Source: Enterovibrio sp045679545
GTDB taxonomy: Bacteria; Pseudomonadota; Gammaproteobacteria; Enterobacterales; Vibrionaceae
NCBI RefSeq assembly: GCF_045679545.1
Contig: NZ_CP166194.1
Span: 682,001-746,000 of the forward strand
DNA length: 64,000 bases
Reading direction: 5' to 3'
The translations under genes were made by a program, and so were the position numbers. Under the pieces are notes generated by a model, which saw only the letters and a list, made by a program, of their open reading frames with translations, ran no database searches and was not told the origin of the DNA. Below, piece after piece: positions 26,817 to 35,305 of the stretch (positions within the stretch are counted from its first letter, which is position 1; every line of letters starts with the position of its first letter).

Positions 26817-27302
26817 TTATCTGGATGAATGCTTCATGATACGCGCTTTATCGCGTTCCCAATCGCGATCTTTTGAAGCATCACGTTTGTCATGAAGTTT
26901 TTTACCTTTTGCCAGACCAACTTTCAGTTTAGCCCATGACTGCTTCCAGTATAGGGATAAAGCAACAAGGGTATAACCTTCACGGTTAACCTTGCCCATC
27001 AGTGTGTCTAGTTCACGACGTTTTAGCAATAATTTGCGAATACGCGTAGGGTCAGCCACTACGTGAGTAGAGGCAACATTAAGTGGTGTGATAGTGGCAC
27101 CCGACATGTAGGCTTCGCCATCTTTGAAAAACACATAGCTTTCAGTGATGTTGACCTTGCCAGCACGTAGGGATTTCACTTCCCAGCCTTGTAGCTCTAG
27201 CCCGACTTCAATGTCATCTTGAATGAAGTATTCGTGGCGAGCTTGGCGGTTCTGCGCAATTGTATTGCTGCCCGCTTTATTCTTTGAATTTTTCTTTACC
27301 AT
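26817..27302 (-). CDS. smpB: SsrA-binding protein SmpB
   Basis: This 161-residue protein is the tmRNA partner that delivers it to stalled ribosomes. Signature segments are ARHEYFIQDDIEVGLELQGW near the N-terminus, VKSLRAGKVNITESYV and the basic C-terminal tail KKLHDKRDASKDRDWERDK, which enters the mRNA channel. It is on the same strand as ssrA and upstream of it with a 49-base gap, the usual vibrio arrangement. Confidence 0.97.
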   Translation of the reverse strand: MVKKNSKNKAGSNTIAQNRQARHEYFIQDDIEVGLELQGWEVKSLRAGKVNITESYVFFKDGEAYMSGATITPLNVASTHVVADPTRIRKLLLKRRELDTLMGKVNREGYTLVALSLYWKQSWAKLKVGLAKGKKLHDKRDASKDRDWERDKARIMKHSSR

Positions 27303-27494
27303 AATGGCGGCATTATACGTAGTGGTAGTGACGGGCGATATAGTTTTTATAGGAATTTTGTATTCTCGCTAGCGTCGTTCACAGAAAGGACGGTTTAGGT
27401 GGCTAAAAGATGGTCTATCGTCTGCATTTTTAAGACGTTTGGGGATAAATACGCTCCGATGATATGATGTGGCATCAGGCAAAGAGGAGATGGT

Positions 27495-27929
27495 ATGCCG
27501 CGAATTACCCGTTCTGCACTCGTGCCGTTTAGTGCAGATCAAATGTTTAAGCTTGTGAATGATGTCGAAGCCTATCCTGCGTTTGTGCCGGGTTGCTCTG
27601 GGTCGCGTGTGTTAGAAGCTAGCGACAGGGCAATGACAGCGTCGGTGGATGTGGCCAAGGCGGGCATCCGCAAAACCTTCACCACACGTAATGAGTTGGT
27701 GGAAGGACAAGCGATTAAAATGGAACTGGTCGATGGCCCGTTCCGCAAGTTGGTCGGTGGCTGGCATTTTACGTCGCTGGATGCGGATGCCTGCAAAATC
27801 GAGCTGAATCTGGATTTTGAATTTACCAACAGTTTGGTGGAGATGGCGTTTGGCCGAGTATTTAACGAGTTGGCTGTAAACATGGTGACGGCCTTTACGC
27901 AAAGGGCGAGAGTCGTTTATGAGCGATGA
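27495..27929 (+). CDS. ratA: RatA/PasT-like START-domain protein
   Basis: This 144-residue polyketide-cyclase/START (coenzyme Q-binding COQ10-like) protein contains MFKLVNDVEAYPAFVPGC and FRKLVGGWHF segments. In Escherichia coli the homologue RatA/PasT associates with the 50S subunit and affects translation and persistence, while mitochondrial relatives bind ubiquinone. It is divergent from smpB and overlaps rnfH by 11 bases, as in other gammaproteobacteria. GAGGAG lies before the ATG. Confidence 0.93.
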   Translation: MPRITRSALVPFSADQMFKLVNDVEAYPAFVPGCSGSRVLEASDRAMTASVDVAKAGIRKTFTTRNELVEGQAIKMELVDGPFRKLVGGWHFTSLDADACKIELNLDFEFTNSLVEMAFGRVFNELAVNMVTAFTQRARVVYER

Positions 27930-28269
27930 AAAGTTGCTGCATATTGAAGTGATTTACGCGTTGCCGAATGAGCAGCGGGTGTTTAAGGCGATTGTGACGC
28001 CTGATATGCATGTGGAAGACATTATTCGTCATTCTGGCATTTTGGACGTGTACCCTGAGATTGATCTGAAAAAGAACAAAGTGGGTGTATTTAGTCGCTT
28101 AGTGAAGCTAGATGCTTTGGTGCATGATGGCGATCGCATTGAAATCTATCGCCCATTGATGGCTGATCCGAAAGAGATCCGTCGCCGCCGCGCTGAACGC
28201 ATGAAAGCGGAAGGCAAATCTGACCCTGTGACGGGCGGAAAGCTCAACCCGATGCGAAAGGGGGATTAG
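27919..28269 (+). CDS. rnfH: RnfH/RatB ubiquitin-fold protein
   Basis: This 116-residue member of UPF0125 has a beta-grasp fold. The family core reads LHIEVIYALPNEQRVF, then VKLDALVHDGDRIEIYRPL. The C-terminal tail is basic (RRRRAERMKAEGK). It is translationally coupled to ratA by an 11-base overlap. The molecular role is not settled, despite names linking it to RNF complexes or a toxin-antitoxin pair. Confidence 0.93.
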   Translation: MSDEKLLHIEVIYALPNEQRVFKAIVTPDMHVEDIIRHSGILDVYPEIDLKKNKVGVFSRLVKLDALVHDGDRIEIYRPLMADPKEIRRRRAERMKAEGKSDPVTGGKLNPMRKGD

Positions 28270-28300
28270 CGGGTTTCAACTGACATTCGTCTGAAGACAA

Positions 28301-28329
28301 AGATATAGATATAGATATAGATATAGATA
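28301..28329. repeat. Hexanucleotide tandem repeat (GATATA)n
   Basis: About four and a half copies of a 6-base unit lie between rnfH and the shared terminator. It is a possible slippage tract with no coding role. Confidence 0.85.
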
Positions 28330-28336
28330 AACATAG

Positions 28337-28368
28337 AAAAAAGCGGTGAACATGGTCACCGCTTTTTT
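28337..28368. terminator. Bidirectional terminator between rnfH and the M66 protease gene
   Basis: A 13-base perfect stem (AAAAAAGCGGTGA and its complement) surrounds a 6-base loop. T-runs lie on both strands. Confidence 0.9.
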
Positions 28369-28380
28369 GTTCCGTTCTTT

Positions 28381-31300
28381 TTAGATGAACGAGTTCCAGG
28401 CATCTTGCCAAAACGGCGTTCTACCCGGTGCATAGCTTGGGTTTGAGCACCAGCCGGAGTTTGGCCAAGGCTTGCATTGATACAGTTTGTTGTCACTGCC
28501 TTTCACGATATCCCCTTCCTGATACGCAAAGCCCGGTTGATACGCTGGGTATTCGCCTGGTGGTGGCGGTGTCACTTCTGGATCTGGATCAGGCGTTGGT
28601 TCTGGGTCGCCGCAACTGTTGTCGTCAGTTTGTTTCCAAACGCCCCATTCACCCGTCGTGCCTGGCTCTTCACCTTTGGTCCACCAACCCGCTAACCATA
28701 CGACATGGTTGTGTGAAACTTTGTCGCCACCTACGTAAATGGTGTGTTTATCCCAGTTGGTGATACAAACCGCACTTGCTTCCACGGTTACGGTACGGGT
28801 TAATGAAACCGTTTGACCTTCGCTGTCAGTTACGCGATACGTCAGCAAGTAGCTGCCCGGCGTTTGGGTATCAACGTTGCCGATAACCTCAATCTTGGCG
28901 GTAATGTCGCCATCTTCCGCATCAAACGCAGTAACCCTATCGAGCGCATTAAATGCGTCACCTTGTTGCAGAGTGATATCGCTAACGCCTGAAATCGTCG
29001 GTGTTTCACCTCGCTCTGTCGTTACTATGCCGGCTTTAAGTTCCAAAGCTGGCTCGGTCACTGTGATGCTATGAAGCAATTGATTGTTACAGTAAAGCTC
29101 GGCGCGATAAGGAGATAGAGCACTTTCCACATTGATATGGAAGCGGTTCATCAGGCCTTCTTTGAAACGGCGGTTGTGCAAGTTGTAGGTCTTGGTGCCG
29201 CCTTTCTGTGTGAGTACGTCCAACTGGCACGAGGAAACGCTGAAGTTATCGACATACACTGAGCCATAAGCGCCGTGAAGGGCTGGGTAAATGTAACTTG
29301 GTAGCGTGTTTTCTGGGTCGTAGTAGCCGACTAGCGTGGTGACAGCAACACCTTGCTTTTCTGGCACGCGGGCAACGGTTTTATCAAGTATGCCGTTATT
29401 TACGGCTATCCATTGGCCGGACTCGAAACGGAATGCGTGTTTGTTGCCATTGGACAGCAAAATGGAAGTATCGCCAATGTGGATATGGGAGTTGTAGCCC
29501 GCACTGGAGCTAAATACCACGATTTTACCTTCGAAGGCGTTGTCTGCAGGCAGGTAGAAATCACGCGCCCAATGTCCGTTGCCTGTTTGAATGCGAACGG
29601 CATTAACGGTCTCGAACAATTCATGAAATTTGCGATTGTCTGGGCCAAACGCTGCGAGCTCATTGTTGCCACTCACGGTAGTCACAGAAAGGTTGAGATC
29701 ATCGGACAGGTTATTACCCCAAGGCTGCATGGTTTGGGTTTCTTTGTCCCACTTACTGAAACCCGTTGGGGATGAAGGGTCAAAGTTAGCTTTGCTTTCC
29801 ATAAAGCCCTGAAACACATTCAGCTCGTAAGGGGTGTGAAGTGTGTATTCGTTGCCATTCGGGTGCAATGGCCAACCACCGGCCATGGTTCCCCAGCCAA
29901 AGCTGTGGCCTTCGAACGGTTCCGCGCATTGACCTTCATAACACGATGAGCCGTTGTTTCGCCCTTTACTGAGATTGGGGAGGAAGGTGTTGTCGAACAG
30001 GTTCCAACCCCAAGTCGCATTGATGTTGGTTGAACGGTTATGCACTGAGCCAGCAAAACCGCCCAGATAGTGCGCTGCTGCGTGTGTGCCAGCGCCAAAC
30101 TCGTGACCGACTTCATGGCTGAATTCATTGCCCGTTGAGCTAACAACTGACGCCACACCTGCGTAGGAACCCAGCATGCCGTGTGTGATAAGCCCGTTGC
30201 TGTAATTGCCGATGGCGTTATTAACGGTAACTTGCGCCGCATGATAGGGCGCACTGATATTCCACACAGAGCTGTTCATCACATCAGCACTGTTTACGCC
30301 GTAGTTGGCGCTGTTGATACCCGAAGAGATCAACTCGCGGGCAATACGATAGTGCGAGTCACTGCCGTAAGCATCGGCCACGCTTGGGTCAACATCGACT
30401 AATAGGCGACCATCCGGCAACATGATTTCTTCCAGATGGATCGGTGCGTAAGGGTTGACGATAAGTTTGCTGATTTGGATTGACTGGAAGTAATCACGAT
30501 GCAGTTTCTCATCGGTCATAAAACGGAACTCACCACGTGGTTCAGTTAGCAGACCAACGTCTACCGTGTTGATGATCAGTGTGGTATTTGCACCGATCTT
30601 AATGCCTTCCACGACACCTTCACGATCACCATTGCTGAACGTCAGGCTCAAGCCGGGCTTAATGACTTCGGCCGGAAGTACCGTTGTATAAGCGTTGTTA
30701 CTGTAAGCCAGCTTGCCATAATCAACATCAGATTGCGCGTACCAAAGCCCGCCCACATTGTTATAGGTGATGCGATTGCCTTGGCTGAGGGTGTCAGCGC
30801 CATGAGAGTATCGAATGGTTGAATTGTAGCCAGCTTGTGAGGAGAAGGTCACGATCTTTCCATCAAGATCGGCGCCTTCTGGCAGCATAAAGTCATAAGC
30901 AAAGTTGCCATTGCTTGTTGCGACTTCAAGCGTGCCATGTTCGGTTAGCAGTGCGCTTAGTTCAGCCTGCCCTTGTGTGCCTGCGATAGCGCTGATGGCG
31001 TGCTGTGAAGAGATACGGTGCGCGTAGCTCTCTGGCACAACAATGGTCATGTCTATGTCGATCTGGCCCGTGGGTTTTGGCTGTGCCGAAGGCGGGAGCA
31101 TGGTTGCTCGGTGTACTTCGCTACCCTGGTGGTTTTTCACGACAACCGTGATCTCTTCGTCTTGGCGAACTTCACGCGTATGGGGTTCGAAAATCACCAG
31201 CGTTTTGCGCAACGCGGCAACGTGTGGCTGGCGATCGCCTTCAATGCCATGCACGGTCGGCATAATAACGCTCTGTGCCATGCTGACACTGGCGGCAAGC

Positions 31301-31437
31301 GTGCCTTGAGTATCGGAAGGGAGGGCCTTTTGATTAAAGTAAACGGTTTGAGCGTTTTGTGTGCTAGCCAGTGCGGCTGGGCTGCAAACACCTGCGAGTA
31401 ATGCCGTGATCAGGCATGCTAACTGTTTCTTTTTCAT
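28381..31437 (-). CDS. Secreted M66 (StcE/TagA-like) zinc metalloprotease with C-terminal chitin-binding-like modules
   Basis: This 1018-residue exoprotein has a Sec signal peptide (MKKKQLACLITALLAG through PAALAS). The catalytic motif HEVGHEFGAGTHAAAH matches the extended zinc site of M66 peptidases such as E. coli StcE and V. cholerae TagA, which cleave mucin-type glycoproteins. A repeated jelly-roll-like module (GNFAYDFMLPEGADLDGKIV and the later GHWARDFYLPADNAFEGKIV) occurs on both sides of the catalytic domain. Near the C-terminus come an Ig-like DUF5011-type domain (AFDAEDGDITAKIEV), a tryptophan-rich carbohydrate-binding region, a proline-rich linker, and a second chitin-binding-like module with YQPGFAYQEGDIV. 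Secretion by the type II system is likely by analogy. The probable role is mucin and chitin-surface colonisation. Confidence 0.9.
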   Translation of the reverse strand: MKKKQLACLITALLAGVCSPAALASTQNAQTVYFNQKALPSDTQGTLAASVSMAQSVIMPTVHGIEGDRQPHVAALRKTLVIFEPHTREVRQDEEITVVVKNHQGSEVHRATMLPPSAQPKPTGQIDIDMTIVVPESYAHRISSQHAISAIAGTQGQAELSALLTEHGTLEVATSNGNFAYDFMLPEGADLDGKIVTFSSQAGYNSTIRYSHGADTLSQGNRITYNNVGGLWYAQSDVDYGKLAYSNNAYTTVLPAEVIKPGLSLTFSNGDREGVVEGIKIGANTTLIINTVDVGLLTEPRGEFRFMTDEKLHRDYFQSIQISKLIVNPYAPIHLEEIMLPDGRLLVDVDPSVADAYGSDSHYRIARELISSGINSANYGVNSADVMNSSVWNISAPYHAAQVTVNNAIGNYSNGLITHGMLGSYAGVASVVSSTGNEFSHEVGHEFGAGTHAAAHYLGGFAGSVHNRSTNINATWGWNLFDNTFLPNLSKGRNNGSSCYEGQCAEPFEGHSFGWGTMAGGWPLHPNGNEYTLHTPYELNVFQGFMESKANFDPSSPTGFSKWDKETQTMQPWGNNLSDDLNLSVTTVSGNNELAAFGPDNRKFHELFETVNAVRIQTGNGHWARDFYLPADNAFEGKIVVFSSSAGYNSHIHIGDTSILLSNGNKHAFRFESGQWIAVNNGILDKTVARVPEKQGVAVTTLVGYYDPENTLPSYIYPALHGAYGSVYVDNFSVSSCQLDVLTQKGGTKTYNLHNRRFKEGLMNRFHINVESALSPYRAELYCNNQLLHSITVTEPALELKAGIVTTERGETPTISGVSDITLQQGDAFNALDRVTAFDAEDGDITAKIEVIGNVDTQTPGSYLLTYRVTDSEGQTVSLTRTVTVEASAVCITNWDKHTIYVGGDKVSHNHVVWLAGWWTKGEEPGTTGEWGVWKQTDDNSCGDPEPTPDPDPEVTPPPPGEYPAYQPGFAYQEGDIVKGSDNKLYQCKPWPNSGWCSNPSYAPGRTPFWQDAWNSFI

Positions 31438-31616
31438 CTGCTTGTTATTGATATTAGTGAACGATGGGGCGGGAATATATAGATGGATTAACGCGTGAGT
31501 GATGAGAAGGTATCGTTATTTGAAGCAGTCCCACAAATCACAGTGATGAATTGGCAGTGGGGGCAAATCAGCGCCAAATAACCGACAGAATAGGGAAGGG
31601 AGACGGCTTTTTGGCG

Positions 31617-31742
31617 ATGCCTAAAAAGGTGCGCAGACAGAAAAAAAAGCCAGATAAAACAAAGTCAGATGAAATAATTTCAGATGAAATAATTTCAGAT
31701 GAAATAATTTCAGATGAAAAAATGCTAGATAAAAAAGGCTAG
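31617..31742 (+). CDS. Possible small repeat protein, 41 residues
   Basis: This short ORF starts MPKKVRRQKKKPDKTK, then runs three SDEII repeats into SDEKMLDKKG. The 15-base DNA repeat keeps the frame. The ribosome site is weak (GGAGA 13 bases upstream), and I know no homologue. It may be a real small charged protein or a chance ORF created by the repeat. Confidence 0.3.
   Translation: MPKKVRRQKKKPDKTKSDEIISDEIISDEIISDEKMLDKKG
31665..31724. repeat. 15-base tandem repeat
   Basis: TCAGATGAAATAATT occurs three times exactly (31665-31709), with a fourth degenerate copy to 31724. It lies in the 365-base gap between the M66 protease and ppk2 genes. The rest of that gap shows no supported gene. 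Confidence 0.9.
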
Positions 31743-31802
31743 ATAAAAAAGGCACAACCTTTTCAGATTGCGCTTTTTGTTGAAGGTTCGAGGTTCGAGG
31801 TG

Positions 31803-32627
31803 TTATTCCAGCTTGGTTGTTACATCCGGCACAAAGCTTTGGCTTTCTAATGGCACACGCACGTAGCCCTCTTTGCTGATCTCTGGCAGTTCGATCTTGT
31901 CGTAGTGAATTTCCTCGTAAGGAATGCTGGAAATCAGATGGGATATGCAGTTGAGGCGAGCGCGTTTCTTGTTGTCGGCGTCAACCACCCACCAAGGTGA
32001 TTCTTTGGTGTCTGTATAGGAGAACATACGATCTTTGGCTTCGCTATAAGCCACCCAGCGGCTGCGAGACTCTAAATCCATGGGGCTGAATTTCCAGCGC
32101 TTCATTGGCGTATCGATACGTTCTTGGAAGCGTTTTTCTTGTTCTTCATCGGAAACAGAGAACCAATATTTCAGCAAGATAATGCCAGATCGCTGCAGCA
32201 TGCGCTCGAACTCAGGGCATGTTCGGAAGAACTCTTCATATTCGTCGTCGCTGCAAAACCGCATCACTTTTTCCACCCCAGCACGGTTGTACCAACTGCG
32301 GTCAAACAATACGATTTCCCCGGCCGCAGGCAGGTGCGCGACATAACGCTGAAAATACCATTGTGTGCGTTCTCGCTCGTTGGGTTTATCCAATGCGACA
32401 ATACGGCAAACGCGAGGGTTGAGTTTTTCGGTGATGCGTTTGATCACGCCACCTTTTCCAGCGGCGTCACGCCCTTCAAACACCACCACGACTTTTAGCC
32501 CTTGGTGTTTTACCCACTCTTGAAGTTTTACGAGTTCAGTTTGAAGATCGGCCAGCGTGTTTTCGTAGGCTTCTTTTGTGAGTTTGCGTTTTTTGGGTGT
32601 GTGATCGGATTTCTCTGTTTTTGCCAT
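31803..32627 (-). CDS. ppk2: Polyphosphate kinase 2 (PPK2)
   Basis: This 274-residue enzyme of the PPK2 family transfers phosphate between polyphosphate and nucleotides, usually making nucleoside di- or triphosphates. The P-loop is VVVFEGRDAAGKGG, the lid/Walker B area is IVLFDRSWYNRAGVE, and LKYWFSVSDEEQEKRF and SPWWVVDADNKKRARLN are family landmarks. It is a single-domain form. It stands alone between a repeat-rich gap and cutC. Confidence 0.93.
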   Translation of the reverse strand: MAKTEKSDHTPKKRKLTKEAYENTLADLQTELVKLQEWVKHQGLKVVVVFEGRDAAGKGGVIKRITEKLNPRVCRIVALDKPNERERTQWYFQRYVAHLPAAGEIVLFDRSWYNRAGVEKVMRFCSDDEYEEFFRTCPEFERMLQRSGIILLKYWFSVSDEEQEKRFQERIDTPMKRWKFSPMDLESRSRWVAYSEAKDRMFSYTDTKESPWWVVDADNKKRARLNCISHLISSIPYEEIHYDKIELPEISKEGYVRVPLESQSFVPDVTTKLE

Positions 32628-32752
32628 TCAGCTGCAACTCCTTATGCGTTGTGAAGCCAAGGAGCTTGAGGTGACGTGCTACTTGGTCTTGTTCACCCTA
32701 AGAAGGAAGGGGGATCATTGCAATCCCCCTGCAGGAAAAGTGCGAGCTTGTC

Positions 32753-33487
32753 TTATTGCAGCGCCAAAACCGTCTGTTTAATGATCTCTGGGTTCGTCAC
32801 AGTGATAGCGAAGTCACTTTCACCACTGCCCATCGTGGCTTTTTCGTTGCGATAGCTCATTAGCGAAGGGCGAGTCGTTTTTCCTGAAAGGTGAATTTCG
32901 TTTGCGCCGGTTTCAGTAATAATACGCTTTGCATTGTCAGGAGAAACGCCAGCGCCAGGCATAATGCTCAGTCGGCCTTGGGTCAGTCTAACCATGTCTT
33001 TTAGCGTGTTAATGCCTTCGTCTGCGCGCTTGGCTAGGCCAGAAGTCAGCACGCGTTCGACGCCATGAGTCATCAAGAACTCTAGTGCCTCAAACGGGGC
33101 AGAGCAATGGTCGATGGCGCGATGGAAGGTGATACCCATACCAGAAGCGACCTTGATCATGGCTTTTACGGCGACGTCATCGATTTTTCCATCGGCACGC
33201 AGAGCCCCAATCACCACACCGTTTAACCCTGCCTGTTTAGCGATATGAATGTCTTCCAGCATGATCTCTATGTCGGCGCTGGAAAACAGGAAATCCCCTT
33301 CACGAGGACGAATAATTGCGTACACAGGAATATTAGCAACACGAGCAGCTTGCTTCATGTAACCCGCGCTGGCGGTTAATCCACCTGTGGCTAATGAGCT
33401 GCATAGCTCAATACGGCCCGCACCTGCAGTTTGTGCAATAGGAAGAGATTCAAGGCTATCGATACAGACTTCGATCAATACAGACAT
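32753..33487 (-). CDS. cutC: CutC family protein
   Basis: This 244-residue TIM-barrel protein has the landmarks IELCSSLATGGLTAS, YAIIRPREGDFLFS, GLNGVVIGALRADG, TFHRAID and IMPGAGVSPDN. CutC was named for copper homeostasis, but a direct copper role is not firmly shown; the fold suggests a metal-binding or enzymatic function. It is monocistronic by spacing, with a short gap downstream to ppk2 on the same strand. Confidence 0.93.
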   Translation of the reverse strand: MSVLIEVCIDSLESLPIAQTAGAGRIELCSSLATGGLTASAGYMKQAARVANIPVYAIIRPREGDFLFSSADIEIMLEDIHIAKQAGLNGVVIGALRADGKIDDVAVKAMIKVASGMGITFHRAIDHCSAPFEALEFLMTHGVERVLTSGLAKRADEGINTLKDMVRLTQGRLSIMPGAGVSPDNAKRIITETGANEIHLSGKTTRPSLMSYRNEKATMGSGESDFAITVTNPEIIKQTVLALQ

Positions 33488-33569
33488 TACGCATTCCTCT
33501 AAAAATGACTGCGAACATCATCAGGGAGTTAGCGAAGAAAGAGAAGCGGGTAGGATGTAAAATTTGGGT

Positions 33570-33596
33570 AAAAAAAAGGGCCCGGTGGTCCGGGCC
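33570..33596 (-). terminator. Intrinsic terminator downstream of the peroxiredoxin gene
   Basis: GGCCCGG (33579-33585) pairs with CCGGGCC (33590-33596) around TGGT. On the minus strand the stem is followed by a run of eight T's. Confidence 0.85.
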
Positions 33597-33677
33597 TCAT
33601 TCTATTTTTCGCTGACTTTCGGCTTTACGCTTACGCGTTAGTTAGGGGGAACTGCGTGAAACAGTTAGCCAAAAATA

Positions 33678-34280
33678 TTACAGGTCGTCAGAGTGCTCAG
33701 ACAAGAACGCTGCAACACCTTTAGGTGATGCGTCCATGCCTGCTTTGCCTTCTTCCCACTGTGCTGGGCAAACTTCACCGTTTTTCTGGTGGAAGTTCAA
33801 TGCGTCAACCATGCGTAGCATCTCGTCGATGTTACGGCCTAGTGGCAGGTCGTTAACCACTTGGTGACGTACCAGACCATCTTCGTCGATCAGGAAAGAA
33901 CCACGGAAAGCAACGCCAGCCTCTGGGTGCTCAACGTCGTATGCTTTGCAGATTTCGTGCTTAACGTCAGCAACCAATGGGTATTTCACTTGACCAATAC
34001 CGCCGTCTTCAACAGCAGTGTTACGCCATGCGTTGTGAGAGAATTGAGAATCGATTGAAACACCGATAACTTCAACGCCTTTCGCTTGGAAGTCAGCGTG
34101 GCGCTTGTCAAAAGCGATCAGCTCAGAAGGACATACGAAAGTAAAATCCAGTGGGTAGAAGAAAAGAACCGTTTTCTTACCTTTGGTGAATTCTTTCATG
34201 TTGAAGTTATCTACGATTTCACCATTGCCCAGTACTGCTGCTGCAGTAAAATCTGGGGCTTGACGGCCTACTAGTACCAT
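33678..34280 (-). CDS. ahpC: 2-Cys peroxiredoxin (AhpC/Prx family)
   Basis: This 200-residue typical 2-Cys peroxiredoxin has the peroxidatic cysteine in FTFVCPSEL and the resolving cysteine in EVCPAQW. It reduces hydrogen peroxide and organic peroxides in the cytoplasm. It is divergent from the oxyR-like gene with 128 bases between starts, matching the prx2-oxyR2 arrangement described in Vibrio vulnificus, so induction by that regulator is expected. No ahpF reductase gene is nearby. Confidence 0.93.
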   Translation of the reverse strand: MVLVGRQAPDFTAAAVLGNGEIVDNFNMKEFTKGKKTVLFFYPLDFTFVCPSELIAFDKRHADFQAKGVEVIGVSIDSQFSHNAWRNTAVEDGGIGQVKYPLVADVKHEICKAYDVEHPEAGVAFRGSFLIDEDGLVRHQVVNDLPLGRNIDEMLRMVDALNFHQKNGEVCPAQWEEGKAGMDASPKGVAAFLSEHSDDL

Positions 34281-34408
34281 TTCTCAGCTCCTAAAATGTG
34301 TGTTGTCAGGCGATAACGCCTTAATTCATCTATGAACAGGACAAACTATAGTGGAACTGTTAGATTGGAAAAAGTGAATTTAATAGATTATTGCAATCGG
34401 AAAAATCG

Positions 34409-35305
34409 ATGACAAAATTCCCTTCTCTCAAACAGCTACACTACCTCGTCACACTGCATGAAACGCGTCATTTTGGTGAGGCGGCCAAACAATGTTTCGT
34501 TAGTCAGTCTACACTAAGTTCCGGCATTCAGAACTTAGAAGATCTGATCGGCACTCAACTTATTGAGCGCGATAACAAAACGCTGGTTTTCTCCGCCATC
34601 GGAGAAGACGTTGTGGTGCGAAGTCGGGAAATTTTGGCGCGCAGCCAAGATCTGATGGAGCTTACTCAAGTGCGTGAGCGACCGATGCAAGGCAAGCTGC
34701 GCGTGGGTTGTATTCCGACCATTGCACCGTTTTTGCTGTGTGATTTGGTGCGAGCGGTGAATCAGCATTTTCCAGAGTTGGACTTACTGCTTCGTGAAGA
34801 CACCACGATTAACCTTTTGGCTGCGCTGAAAAGTGGTGAAATGGATGTGCTGATTTTAGCCTTGCCCGTTGATATTGGCGGCATGGAAAGTCGAGTGGTG
34901 GGCGCTGATGCTTTCAAAATGGTACTGAGCAAATCTCAGGCAGAAAAAGTGAATGTACCAATACGCTATGCCGATCTTCCTGATGAATCCGTCTTTTTGC
35001 TTGAACGCGAACATTGCCTAACCGATCATGCTGTCTCGGCGTGCCAGTTAACCACCACAGAAAAAATCAATCCGTTCTCAGCAACCAGCTTGCATACATT
35101 GGTACAAATGGTTGCCAATGGCCTAGGCTCTACCTTTATTCCCCAGATGGCCATCAATCACGGCTTATTAGATAACCTTGACTTGGTGGTCGTAGAGCCG
35201 CCGGGTAGAAAGGCGTATCGTGATATCGGTTTGGTGTGGCGTCCTACATCCAGCCGCAAGCCAACCTTTGAAGCCTTGGCTGATTTGGTTAAAACGCTAC
35301 TTTAA
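34409..35305 (+). CDS. oxyR: OxyR-type peroxide-sensing LysR regulator (OxyR2-like)
   Basis: This 298-residue LysR-type activator has an N-terminal winged HTH (FGEAAKQCFVSQSTLSSGI) and two redox cysteines, C203 and C212, with the same spacing as the sensing pair of E. coli OxyR. Two residues before C203 is a glutamate (E-H-C), as in the over-sensitive OxyR2 of V. vulnificus. The divergent peroxiredoxin gene is the expected target. The ATG at 34409 is chosen because it fits the family N-terminus (MTKFPSLKQL) and has GGA seven bases upstream; the frame opens six codons earlier. Confidence 0.9.
   Translation: MTKFPSLKQLHYLVTLHETRHFGEAAKQCFVSQSTLSSGIQNLEDLIGTQLIERDNKTLVFSAIGEDVVVRSREILARSQDLMELTQVRERPMQGKLRVGCIPTIAPFLLCDLVRAVNQHFPELDLLLREDTTINLLAALKSGEMDVLILALPVDIGGMESRVVGADAFKMVLSKSQAEKVNVPIRYADLPDESVFLLEREHCLTDHAVSACQLTTTEKINPFSATSLHTLVQMVANGLGSTFIPQMAINHGLLDNLDLVVVEPPGRKAYRDIGLVWRPTSSRKPTFEALADLVKTLL

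Noticed and set aside
31551..31616. Longer form of the SDEII-repeat ORF from a TTG
   Set aside because: It has a TTG start and no ribosome site. The ATG at 31617 is the only plausible start, and even that is weak.
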